This document shows, piece after piece, positions 39,079 through 46,916 of a DNA stretch of 64,000 bases. Location of the stretch: NCBI RefSeq assembly GCF_011440275.1, contig NZ_JAAOIV010000001.1, positions 248,001 to 312,000 on the forward strand. Direction: 5' to 3'. The notes below the pieces were generated by a model, which was not told the origin of the DNA, did no database searches, and saw nothing but the letters and a program-made list of their open reading frames with translations. Each line of letters opens with the position of its first letter. Position 1 is the stretch's first letter. This DNA comes from Metallococcus carri. GTDB lineage: Bacteria > Actinomycetota > Actinomycetes > Actinomycetales > Dermatophilaceae. A program made the translations under genes and the position numbers.

Positions 39079-39675
39079 ATGCCAGCGAGAGGACCACAGA
39101 CCGCGGCCCGGACCGTTGCGCTGGCCGCCGTCGTGCTGAGCGTGACGCTGGCCGCGGGCTGCACGAAGTCCATCGACTCCGCCTCGCCGTCGAAGGACGG
39201 CGGCTCCGCCGGGCCGGCCTCCGGTGTGCAGCTCTATCAACCCGGCCAGCGCAAGCCCGCCTCGACCGCCGGAGGGCCGGACGTCATGACCGGCGAGAAC
39301 GTGACCACCGACCATCCCGGCAAGGTGGTCGTGGTCAACGTGTGGGCGTCCTGGTGCGGGCCCTGCCGCAAGGAGGCTCCCGACCTCGCCGCCGCGAGCC
39401 GTGACACGGCCAAGACGGCCCGGTTCGTCGGCCTCAACATCCGCGACGACCGCGAAGCCGCGCAGGCCTTCACCCGCGCCTTCAAGACCCCCTACCCGAG
39501 CATCTTCGACCCCGAGGGCAAGCAGCTCGTCAGGTTCTCCGGCCAGCTGTCGACCACAGCGATCCCGACCACCCTGGTGATCGACCGCGACCGGCGCAGC
39601 GCAGCCCGGATCACCGGCCCGGTCGACCGCGACACCCTCGTCGCGCTCATCACCGACACCGCCAACGGCAAATAG
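39079..39675 (+). CDS. TlpA/ResA-like thiol-disulfide lipoprotein, copy 1
   Basis: 198 aa. Signal peptide with lipobox LAAGC (Cys28), then a thioredoxin fold with WCGPCRKEAPDL, the cis-Pro region TTAIPTTLVIDRD and VGLNIRDDREAAQAF. Such proteins keep extracytoplasmic cysteines reduced, especially for heme attachment or copper delivery, and receive electrons from CcdA. It starts 3 bp after the HFHSHLDI gene. Its downstream ccdA partner is only a remnant, so it may depend on the intact ccdA at 41216. Close paralogue of 40604. Confidence 0.88.
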   Translation: MPARGPQTAARTVALAAVVLSVTLAAGCTKSIDSASPSKDGGSAGPASGVQLYQPGQRKPASTAGGPDVMTGENVTTDHPGKVVVVNVWASWCGPCRKEAPDLAAASRDTAKTARFVGLNIRDDREAAQAFTRAFKTPYPSIFDPEGKQLVRFSGQLSTTAIPTTLVIDRDRRSAARITGPVDRDTLVALITDTANGK

Positions 39676-39710
39676 CCGACGCCCCGATGAGTGCCGGACG
39701 GGCAAGGGAG

Positions 39711-39805
39711 GTGCTGGAATCGAACGGAGGCTGGAGCCCCGGCGGTGAGCGGGGACATGCCCGTGGCGCTGCCGGTGGCCTTCTTCTCCCGGGCACGTCC
39801 CGATG
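39711..39805 (+). pseudogene. Truncated ccdA remnant
   Basis: After GGGAGG, a GTG at 39711 begins a stretch that follows the 5' end of the intact ccdA at 41216: GTGAGCGGG-type spacing, then ATGCCCGTGGCGCTGCCGG and GTGGCCTTC correspond to the encoded MPVALPVAF. A one-base shift separates the start from this segment, an apparent 18-base deletion joins TTC to TTCTCCC, and homology then fades. No full protein can be made. It shows that each TlpA copy once had its own CcdA. Confidence 0.7.
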
Positions 39806-39892
39806 GACACCCTGCCGCTGCTCCTACACTCAGCTTGCGTTTAGCTCGGCCTCGCCGCAGCGCGACTGATTAGTCTCCATCTGAGGTACGGT

Positions 39893-40399
39893 GTGCCTGT
39901 GCGCGTGCGCCCGAGCCTGACATCCAGCCGATTCCTGGGCTGGATCGTCGTCCTCGTCGCTGCCGTCGCAATCGTGTTCGGGGCGGCAGTCACCGTTCAA
40001 TCCGGCCAGAAGTCGGCGACGCCGCATGTCGAAGCTGTCAGCCCGGCGGTGCATCGGCAAGTCCTGACCGAGGAAGGCCAAGCGGTTGATCACGGCTGGC
40101 AGACCGTGGGGGTGGCGTCCGTGTCGCCGCCTGTTCCCGCAGCCCAGGTGAGCGGCGGTTTCTCGATGACGCCGTCCTCCGGCTCCGACCACGGACCCGG
40201 CGACGGCAGCTGCCCACTTCTCGCCGCGGCATGCATGATCGCCCTGATGGTAGTCCTGGTGAGCTGGAGGCTCCGTCGACCCGGCACATCGGTGATCCGC
40301 ATCCTGCCGCGGATGGCGACCCAGGTCCCGCAGGTCTCCTCCGTGCGCTACATGCCAGCGGCTCGATCTCCACTCATGTTCGGGATCAGTCTGACCTGA
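39893..40399 (+). CDS. Small Cys-containing membrane protein, distant paralogue of the DUF6153-like group
   Basis: 168 aa from GTG 39893 (GAGG 7 bases upstream; a second in-frame GTG lies 6 bases on). N-terminal helix FLGWIVVLVAAVAIVFGAAVTV, polar Ser/His segment (SDHGPGDG), second helix with two Cys (CPLLAAACMIALMVVLV), then a basic tail ending FGISLT. The architecture (helix, His/Ser-rich loop, Cys-helix, short hydrophobic end) matches paralogues A-C, but the ELSI tail is replaced. Function unknown. Precedes TlpA copy 2. Confidence 0.55.
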   Translation: MPVRVRPSLTSSRFLGWIVVLVAAVAIVFGAAVTVQSGQKSATPHVEAVSPAVHRQVLTEEGQAVDHGWQTVGVASVSPPVPAAQVSGGFSMTPSSGSDHGPGDGSCPLLAAACMIALMVVLVSWRLRRPGTSVIRILPRMATQVPQVSSVRYMPAARSPLMFGISLT

Positions 40400-40407
40400 T
40401 CGATGAA

Positions 40408-40427
40408 GGGGAGGCACAGCCTCTCCC
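40408..40427 (+). terminator. Stem-loop after the 39893 gene
   Basis: GGGGAGGC-ACA-GCCTCTCC forms an 8-bp stem with one G-U pair and a 3-base loop, 8 bp after the stop codon. No U-tract follows, as is common for actinobacterial terminators. It could instead be an attenuator within the operon. Confidence 0.5.
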
Positions 40428-40603
40428 GCTGCGGTTGACTTCCATAGCGCGACCCTCTACCGCCCATGTCGCGGCGAGACGCCCGCGCTGTTCCCTGCGT
40501 GCATCGCCACGTTCAGCTGGCGCACCGTCGGCTGCCCCCTGTTCGCGCGAACCCGCTCGCGTTCGGTGTTCGGCATCGGTGTGCCCGTATTCGGAGATCC
40601 CAA

Positions 40604-41209
40604 ATGCTTCATCTCGTCAAGCCCGGCCCGGTAAAGGCCCGGCGTGTCGTTGTCGCGGCCGCCTCGGCCGCTCTTCTTCTCGTTACTTCGGCCTGCAGCA
40701 CTGGTGCCGGTGCATCCCCGACTGGTGGCACCAGTCGCGGAGCAGTCCCCGATCCGGGACTGGTTCTGTTCAAGCCGTCCGACCGGCAACGAACCGCCGT
40801 TGCTGAAGGGCCCAAGGTCATGGGATCGGGGACCGCGACCACGAGGCATCCGGGCAGGGTCGTGGTGATCAATGTCTGGGCCTCTTGGTGCGGCCCCTGC
40901 CGCAAGGAGGCACCCGACCTGGCCGCTGCCAGCCGCAGCACGGACGAGGTCGCCCGCTTCGTCGGTCTCAACATCAGGGACCAGCGCGATGCCGCGCGGG
41001 CGTTCAGCCGTGCCGTCAAGATGCCGTATCCGAGCATTTTCGACCCCGAGGGGCAGCAGCTGGTCAAGTTCTCCGGGCAACTGTCGACCACCGCCATCCC
41101 GACAACGTTGGTGATCGACGAGCAACAGCGCAGCGCGGCCCGAATCACGGGCCCTGTCGATCGCGACACCCTGATCCAATTGGTCAACGACACCGCCGAC
41201 GGCAGGTGA
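40604..41209 (+). CDS. TlpA/ResA-like thiol-disulfide lipoprotein, copy 2
   Basis: 201 aa. Signal peptide with lipobox-like VTSAC (Cys31), thioredoxin motif WCGPCRKEAPDLAAASR identical to copy 1 over this stretch, and TTAIPTTLVIDEQ as cis-Pro loop. ATG 40604 is preceded by GGAG. Ends 6 bp before ccdA, so the electron donor CcdA and this acceptor are coexpressed. In system II cytochrome c maturation this is the CcsX/ResA role. Codon use is less GC-extreme than in copy 1, arguing for separate origins rather than a recent local duplication. Confidence 0.9.
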   Translation: MLHLVKPGPVKARRVVVAAASAALLLVTSACSTGAGASPTGGTSRGAVPDPGLVLFKPSDRQRTAVAEGPKVMGSGTATTRHPGRVVVINVWASWCGPCRKEAPDLAAASRSTDEVARFVGLNIRDQRDAARAFSRAVKMPYPSIFDPEGQQLVKFSGQLSTTAIPTTLVIDEQQRSAARITGPVDRDTLIQLVNDTADGR

Positions 41210-41215
41210 GCGGCA

Positions 41216-41983
41216 ATGCTTGATCAACTGGCCGCATGGGCGACACAGTCGGTGAGCGGGTCGATGCCGGTGGCCCTCCCGGTCGCCTTCCTCGCCGGTT
41301 TGGTGTCGTTCTTCTCCCCCTGCGTCATCCCGCTGTTGCCTGGCTACATCTCCTACGCCACTGGCATGTCTGCCGCCGACCTCGTCGCCGGCGGCTCACG
41401 GATGCGTCTGGGACGGACCTTGATGGGCAGCAGCCTGTTCGTCGCCGGGTTCGGCGTGGTCTTCGTTGCGAGCGCGTCACTGGCCGGGCTGCTGGGCAGC
41501 AGGTTCATCACCTGGCAGGACCCGCTCACCCGCGTCATGGGCGTGATCATGATCGGGCTCGGATTGGCCTTCACTGGCCTCCTCCGCTTCGCCCAGCGCG
41601 ACCTGCGACTCAGTTGGCTGCCTCGCTTCGGGCTTCTCGCGGCCCCGCTGATCGGCTTCGTGTTCGGGCTGGGCTGGACGCCGTGCATCGGGCCGACCCT
41701 CGGGGTCGTGTTGACCATGGCGATGAGTCAGGCGACCGCAGCCAAAGGGGCGTGGCTGGCCATCGCCTACACGCTCGGACTCGGCATCCCGTTCATCGCC
41801 GCGGCGATCGCGTTCAACAAGATCAGCACGGCCGCCCGCGCCCTGCGGAACCGGCAGCAGTTGATCATGCGCATCGGCGGTATCTCCATGATCATAGTCG
41901 GCCTGCTGATGGCCACCGGCCTGTGGACCAACGTGATCGGTGCGCTCCGACAATCCATCAGCGGATTCGTGACGGTGATCTGA
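41216..41983 (+). CDS. ccdA: Cytochrome c biogenesis thiol transporter CcdA
   Basis: 255 aa, six membrane helices. The two electron-carrying cysteines lie in FFSPCVIPLLPGY (Cys36) and GWTPCIGPTLG, the pseudo-twofold DsbD-beta/CcdA signature. Moves reducing equivalents from cytosolic thioredoxin to TlpA-like lipoproteins outside. The TGATG overlap with the next small gene indicates translational coupling. Complete, unlike the remnant at 39711. Confidence 0.94.
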   Translation: MLDQLAAWATQSVSGSMPVALPVAFLAGLVSFFSPCVIPLLPGYISYATGMSAADLVAGGSRMRLGRTLMGSSLFVAGFGVVFVASASLAGLLGSRFITWQDPLTRVMGVIMIGLGLAFTGLLRFAQRDLRLSWLPRFGLLAAPLIGFVFGLGWTPCIGPTLGVVLTMAMSQATAAKGAWLAIAYTLGLGIPFIAAAIAFNKISTAARALRNRQQLIMRIGGISMIIVGLLMATGLWTNVIGALRQSISGFVTVI

Positions 41984-42291
41984 TGAAGCAACCAGGCAGC
42001 AACAGCACTCCCGAAGAACGTCGTCGAAAGCAACGCCAACGCGAGATGAACCGCCAACTGCGCGTGTGGACTCCGCGCCGCGTCGTCGGGTGGATCCTCG
42101 TCGTGCTAGCGGTGGTGATGGGCATCACGCACTGGCTCGCGCACCTGGGATGGCGACCGATCCCACTGGCCATGGGCTGGCAGGACCTGCTGCTCGGCTA
42201 CCCAGCCGCAGGCCTTCTCGCCATTGCCGGCGGGGTCGTCATCGGCGCGCGCACCCACCGGCCTGGATCCGGGAACCGTGGCCATCACTGA
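41983..42291 (+). CDS. Small two-helix membrane protein after ccdA
   Basis: 102 aa, start overlapping the ccdA stop (TGATG). A basic N-terminus (PEERRRKQRQREMNRQLR) is followed by two hydrophobic helices (VVGWILVVLAVVMGITHWLA and the GLLAIAGGVVIGA stretch) and a His-ended tail. Unrecognised, but similar small membrane proteins accompany ccdA/tlpA in actinobacterial metal islands by my general impression. Role unknown, membership in the ccdA operon clear. Confidence 0.65.
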   Translation: MKQPGSNSTPEERRRKQRQREMNRQLRVWTPRRVVGWILVVLAVVMGITHWLAHLGWRPIPLAMGWQDLLLGYPAAGLLAIAGGVVIGARTHRPGSGNRGHH

Positions 42292-42522
42292 TCCCGCTCA
42301 CAGATTGCCGCACCACATGTCCCGAAACCGGCACTGACAGCAAGGCAGAAGTATGCACCCCCACACGCCAACGGCAATGCCCTTGACATCGGTACGCATC
42401 CACGGGCACCGGGACACCGGGTCCGTCCGTCTTCGGACGATGCACGACAGCGGTCCAAGCCGGCACCACGTCCTGCTCGCATGCGTGCAGGGCTGCAGCG
42501 ACATCGGGGAGGCATCGGCTCA

Positions 42523-43533
42523 ATGATCGGTCACACGCTCCCGTTGTTCTTCATTCCGAGCCCTCCGTGGAGGGAATGGTTGCTGTTCGGGCGACTCCCG
42601 ATCCGGGCATACGCGCTGTGCATCATCGCGGGCGTGATCATCGGCACGATCGTCGCCACCCGACGGTGGATCGCCCGAGGCGGCAGCCGCGACGCGGTCG
42701 AGACCGTCGCCCTGGTTTCGGTTCCGTTCGGCATCGTCGGAGCCCGCCTCTACCACGTGATCACCGACTACCAGCTCTACTTCGGACCGGGCCGCACCTG
42801 GTATCGAGCGTTCTTCATCTGGGACGGCGGCCTGGGCATCTGGGGCGGTGTCGCGCTCGGAGCGTTCGGCGGCTACCTGGTCGCGCGCCGACGCCGGATC
42901 AGATTCTGGGCGCTCGCCGACGCTCTCGCCCCGGGGGTGGCCATCGCGCAGGCCGTCGGCCGACTGGGCAACTGGTTCAACCAGGAACTCTTCGGTCGGC
43001 CGAGCACCCTGCCATGGGCGCTGAAGATCGACCCGCAGTACCGGCCCGTCGGCTACGAGCAGTACGCCACCTTCCACCCGACGTTCCTGTACGAGCTGAT
43101 CTGGGACGTCGCGGTGGCGATCGCGGTGATTGCGCTCGACCGTCGGTTCCGGCTGGGCCACGGCAAGGCGTTCATGCTCTACGTGATGTTCTACACCGCC
43201 GGCAGAGCATGGGTGGAGAGCCTGCGCATCGACCCCGCGCATCACCTCGGCCCGTTCCGGCTCAACGACTACGTCTCGGGCATCGTCTTCCTGGCCGCCC
43301 TGCTCTGCTTGCTCTGGCTGCTCCGCAACAAGCCCGGCCGGGAGCTGGTCGTCGAGGGTGACCGGTCGGTCGTCGGCGAGCGGCCGGGCAGCAGAGCTGG
43401 TGAAACGCCGCCCGTCCCCGCTTCCGATTCCTTCGCTGCGTTGGACCAATCAGAGCCATCCGCGCTCGATCACCCCACCACGCCGGAGCACGACTCCGGC
43501 ACAGCCGAGCGTGCCGGCGGGGGTCCGCGGTGA
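42523..43533 (+). CDS. lgt: Prolipoprotein diacylglyceryl transferase Lgt
   Basis: 336 aa with about seven membrane helices. Family signature GRLGNWFNQELFGRPST, plus YHVITDY and WDGGLGIWGG around the catalytic His/Tyr/Arg positions. Transfers diacylglycerol to the lipobox cysteine, the first step of lipoprotein maturation. ATG 42523 follows GGGGAGG. The C-terminal 70 residues are a polar tail. Its stop overlaps the GTG of lnt. A chromosomal lgt should exist elsewhere, so this is probably a second, island-borne copy. Confidence 0.93.
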   Translation: MIGHTLPLFFIPSPPWREWLLFGRLPIRAYALCIIAGVIIGTIVATRRWIARGGSRDAVETVALVSVPFGIVGARLYHVITDYQLYFGPGRTWYRAFFIWDGGLGIWGGVALGAFGGYLVARRRRIRFWALADALAPGVAIAQAVGRLGNWFNQELFGRPSTLPWALKIDPQYRPVGYEQYATFHPTFLYELIWDVAVAIAVIALDRRFRLGHGKAFMLYVMFYTAGRAWVESLRIDPAHHLGPFRLNDYVSGIVFLAALLCLLWLLRNKPGRELVVEGDRSVVGERPGSRAGETPPVPASDSFAALDQSEPSALDHPTTPEHDSGTAERAGGGPR

Positions 43534-45257
43534 TCTACCGACGCGATGACGCGACTTCCACCCGCGGTGCCGCCTGTCACGTTGACGATGCTGCTACCGA
43601 CATTTCTGTGACCTGCGTGGATTCCTCATCCACCCGGGGCCGCGGCGGTCAGATAATTCAGTCGCTGGGTCGGCTGGTCTTGGCCGCGTTGTCCGGGTTG
43701 GCAGTCGGGTTCGCGTTTCAGCCGTACGCACTGTGGCCGCTGGGCTTCCTCGGCGTCGCGGGACTGTCGGTGGCTGTTCACGCGGTTCCGCCTCGGCGCG
43801 GGTTCGCGGTCGGATACGTGTTCGGGGTGGCGCTGCTCCTGGTGGCGATCGGCTGGGTCCGGGTGATCGACGGCGGCGGCGCGGCCGCCTACCTGGGTGT
43901 GGTGGGCCTGATCGGATTCGAGGCCGTCTTCTTCGGGCTGCTCGGCCTCGCGCTGGCGATCATCGGGCGGCTCCGGTCCTGGCCGGTGATCGCCGCTGCT
44001 GCCTGGGTCGGCGTCGAGTACGTCTACGCGCGCTATCCGTTCGGCGGCTTCGGCTGGACCCGTCTGGCCTACACCGCAGTGGATGCCCCGCTGGCCGGAC
44101 TGCTGCCCTTCATCGGCACCGTAGGTGTGTCGTTCGCGGTGGCTCTGCTGGCCCAGTGCGTCGGCTGGCTGGCGATCGAGATCATCCGGGCACGGCGGTC
44201 GCACGGACCGCTGACACGCAGCATGGTGGCCCGGACAGCGCTACCGGCATTGGCGACCTGGTCGATCGTGATGGGCACGGGTTTGGCCCTGTCCGGGTGG
44301 AATCCCGGCCCGCCGGCCCCTGCACAGAAGGCTCGTGTGGGCATAGTCCAGGGCAACGTTCCGGGGAAAGGGATCGAAGCGCTGGGCCGGATGCGCACCG
44401 TGACCGCGAACCATGTCCGGGAGACCCGCCGACTGATCAACGCCGCAGACCAGGGACGGATCGCCCGGCCCGACTTCGTTCTGTGGCCGGAGAACTCCAC
44501 CGACATCGACCCGACCGTTGACCCGATCACGCGCGACCAGCTGCAGTCCGCGACCGAGCTTGCCGGGGTTCCCATCTTCGCCGGGGCGGTGATGGCCGGC
44601 CCCGGCGTCGACCAGCGGCAGACCAGCGGCCTGTGGTGGGACCCCCGCCGGGGCATCGTGGCCCGCTACGACAAGCGCAACCTGGTCCCGTTCGGCGAGT
44701 GGATCCCCTTCCGTGACCGACTGCTGCCGTTGTTCCCGATCTTGAAGCTGGTCGGAGCACAGTCGGTGCCAGGCACCCGGCCCGGCGCACTCCCGGTCCC
44801 CCTCCGCCTGGCCGGCGGCCCGGAGCAGCCGGTCATCGTGGGGGATGCGATCTGTTTCGAGCTGGCCTACGACGACACGATCTACGACGTGATCACCGGC
44901 GGTGCGCAGCTCTTCCTGGTCCAGAGCAACAATGCGACCTACGTCGGGACCGGCCAGGTCGACCAGCAGTTCGCCATCACCCGGGCACGAGCGATGGAGA
45001 CCCGCCGCGAGATCGCCGTCGCCACCACCAACGGAGTCTCCGGCTTCATCGGCCGGGACGGCCGTGCGCAGTGGAAGTCCCGTGAGCGCACCGCCGCCTC
45101 GACCGTGGTGACGATGCCGCTGCGCACCAACATCACCCCGGCGGTGCGGATCGCCCCCTGGCTGGAGCGTGGCCTCGCACTCCTCGCGCTGAGCGGCTGC
45201 CTCACGGCGACGGTCGGGCGTGGCCGCGCCCGCCGGTCGAGAGCGGCAGGAGCGTGA
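43530..45257 (+). CDS. lnt: Apolipoprotein N-acyltransferase Lnt
   Basis: 575 aa. N-terminal membrane domain with six to eight helices, then an extracytoplasmic nitrilase-like domain with the catalytic triad Glu321 (WPENSTD), Lys382 (YDKRNLVPFGEW) and Cys442 (GDAICFEL). Adds the third acyl chain to lipoproteins. Begins at GTG 43530 overlapping the lgt stop (GTGA), showing tight coupling. The first 40 residues before the first helix are unlike the family and the true start may be internal. Together with lgt and lspA (53486) it completes the pathway inside the island. Confidence 0.92.
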   Translation: MIYRRDDATSTRGAACHVDDAATDISVTCVDSSSTRGRGGQIIQSLGRLVLAALSGLAVGFAFQPYALWPLGFLGVAGLSVAVHAVPPRRGFAVGYVFGVALLLVAIGWVRVIDGGGAAAYLGVVGLIGFEAVFFGLLGLALAIIGRLRSWPVIAAAAWVGVEYVYARYPFGGFGWTRLAYTAVDAPLAGLLPFIGTVGVSFAVALLAQCVGWLAIEIIRARRSHGPLTRSMVARTALPALATWSIVMGTGLALSGWNPGPPAPAQKARVGIVQGNVPGKGIEALGRMRTVTANHVRETRRLINAADQGRIARPDFVLWPENSTDIDPTVDPITRDQLQSATELAGVPIFAGAVMAGPGVDQRQTSGLWWDPRRGIVARYDKRNLVPFGEWIPFRDRLLPLFPILKLVGAQSVPGTRPGALPVPLRLAGGPEQPVIVGDAICFELAYDDTIYDVITGGAQLFLVQSNNATYVGTGQVDQQFAITRARAMETRREIAVATTNGVSGFIGRDGRAQWKSRERTAASTVVTMPLRTNITPAVRIAPWLERGLALLALSGCLTATVGRGRARRSRAAGA

Positions 45258-45571
45258 TGATGATCGTGAGTAGCCTGATCTGCACCGCGGTTCTGATGGT
45301 GGCGACCGGCCTGGGCTGCGTACGGACGCGCCCTTCTGCACGAGTGTTTCCCGGGTTGCTCCAGGTGGCCGGAGCCTGGAGCGCCTGCCTGCTACTTGTG
45401 GACCTTTGGCGTCGCGGTGCCGTCACTGTGGCGTCGATCGCGACGCTGTTGACCGTCTGCGCCGTGTCGATGATCTGGTTGCGGAGGGCGGATGGCAGCA
45501 CCGAAGACACCTCTGACGACTTCCAGCTCTGGGAAAGCGAGCTCGCCAGCCCGGAGGTGTCGGAGGAATGA
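45257..45571 (+). CDS. Small three-helix membrane protein
   Basis: 104 aa with hydrophobic segments at about 3-22, 33-50 and 58-74 and an acidic C-terminal tail (STEDTSDDFQLWESELASPEVSEE). Overlaps lnt by 1 bp and the following gene by 4 bp (ATGA), so it is fully embedded in the operon. GTG 45254 and ATGs at 45257/45260 are alternative starts. AGGAG spacing favours an ATG. No family recognised. Confidence 0.6.
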   Translation: MMIVSSLICTAVLMVATGLGCVRTRPSARVFPGLLQVAGAWSACLLLVDLWRRGAVTVASIATLLTVCAVSMIWLRRADGSTEDTSDDFQLWESELASPEVSEE

Positions 45572-46026
45572 GCGTCTCCCGCGCGACCGGCCTCGCCCTG
45601 CTGGTCAGCCTCGCGCTGATGCACCCGATGGTGTTGACGTCAGCCGAACCCGTGCCGCCGAGCAATTCGTCGGTGCACCGCGTGCCACCCGACGCGCAGC
45701 CGATTCATGCTCCAGTCACGGCAAGCAACCCACCCGGTCGACATCCAGCAACTCGACAACCGTTGAGCGGCTGTCCCAGCTGCGCGCCCCCTTCGTTGGC
45801 GGCTTCATCGCATGACCGACCGACCGGTCCGATGGGCTGCATCGCCGCCGCTGGCTGCGTCATGACCATCGTCTTGCTGGCGGTGGCCGTGATCGTTCGT
45901 GGGCGAACCCCCGGTCGATGGTGGCATTGCCGAGCCCGCAGCATCGGATCGGCCATCGGAGCCGTCGCACATTGGCGTCGCCGACCGGCTCCCAGTCTCA
46001 TAGAGCTGTCGATTCTTCGGATCTGA
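45568..46026 (+). CDS. Small Cys/His membrane protein (DUF6153-like), paralogue C
   Basis: 152 aa. Signal/first helix (GLALLVSLALMHPMVLTSA), a His/Pro/Ser-rich loop (SSVHRVPPDAQPIHAP), a Cys pair (GCPSCAPPS), a second helix with Cys (MGCIAAAGCVMTIVLLAVAVIV) and the tail SLIELSILRI. Domain order and tail equal those of paralogues A and B. ATGA overlap with the upstream gene. Precedes HFHSHLDI copy 2, just as paralogue B precedes copy 1, so the pair moves together. Confidence 0.65.
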   Translation: MSVSRATGLALLVSLALMHPMVLTSAEPVPPSNSSVHRVPPDAQPIHAPVTASNPPGRHPATRQPLSGCPSCAPPSLAASSHDRPTGPMGCIAAAGCVMTIVLLAVAVIVRGRTPGRWWHCRARSIGSAIGAVAHWRRRPAPSLIELSILRI

Positions 46027-46181
46027 CCCCACCCGCCCGGGCCATGAGCAGGCTGCGGTGAGCCCCAGCAATTCGTCCCGCTCCTCGGCCCATCAATTGC
46101 ACACCCGGCTTGATCACTGCGCGCCCGGTTGAGCAGTCAGACAAGCTCCTCAGACTCTCCAGCACGACAGGAAACAGGAAC

Positions 46182-46916
46182 GTGAATCAGAAGCGATCGA
46201 AGAACAAGCATCGACACGGTGCATCGACCAATCGCGAACCCGGATCCGCGCGCGCCCGCGCCCGGTTGGCAGAGATGAAACGGCAGGAGGCCCGCGCCCG
46301 AACGCGGCGGCGTTTCCTGGTCGGGGTCACCGCGGTCATCGTCGCCGGTGCCCTCGGCATCGGCATTTGGCTGGTGGCCCGGCAAGTATCAGCACCCAAC
46401 GCCGCTGGGCCGGTGGCCGGCACCAAGGGGCGAAGCGATCTGCCGCCGTGGGGGCTCCCGGCCGATCCGGGCCGCCTGGCCGAGGCCGCCGGTCTGCAGG
46501 CATCGAACATGGAAGGCACCGCCGCGCACTTCCACTCCCATCTGGACATCACCGTCAACGGCCAGCCGCTCGCGTTACCGGGAGCAATCGGCGTCGACGC
46601 GAAGACCGGCTCGATGTCGGAGCTGCACACCCACGACGAACGCGGCGTCCTGCACGTCGAGTCACACAAGACCGACGGCAAATACACCCTCGGACAGCTG
46701 TTCGCCGAGTGGGACGTGCGACTCGACGGCCAAGGCATCGGCGGCCTGACCAACAACAAGACCGACAGCCTGCGCGCCTACGTGGACGGCAAACCGTTCA
46801 CCGGCGACCCCGCCACGATCGAACTCGGCGAGCGACGCCAGATCTCACTGATCTACGGCCCCCGGAACGCGACCGACAATCCGCCCTCGAGCTTCGCCTT
46901 CGACGCCAATGAATGA
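46182..46916 (+). CDS. Membrane-anchored HFHSHLDI/HTHDERG protein, copy 2
   Basis: 244 aa from GTG 46182 (AGGA upstream); an earlier TTG at 46110 is less likely. Basic N-terminus, one helix (45-66), extracytoplasmic domain with HFHSHLDI (His117, 119, 121), HTHDERGVLHVE (His149, 151, 158), YTLGQLFAEW and ISLIYGP. The two His clusters are identical in sequence to copy 1, while the N-terminal third has diverged, so the clusters are under selection. Overlaps the start of resB by 8 bp, tying it to cytochrome c maturation genes. Possibly a copper or heme handling protein (inference). Confidence 0.75.
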   Translation: MNQKRSKNKHRHGASTNREPGSARARARLAEMKRQEARARTRRRFLVGVTAVIVAGALGIGIWLVARQVSAPNAAGPVAGTKGRSDLPPWGLPADPGRLAEAAGLQASNMEGTAAHFHSHLDITVNGQPLALPGAIGVDAKTGSMSELHTHDERGVLHVESHKTDGKYTLGQLFAEWDVRLDGQGIGGLTNNKTDSLRAYVDGKPFTGDPATIELGERRQISLIYGPRNATDNPPSSFAFDANE

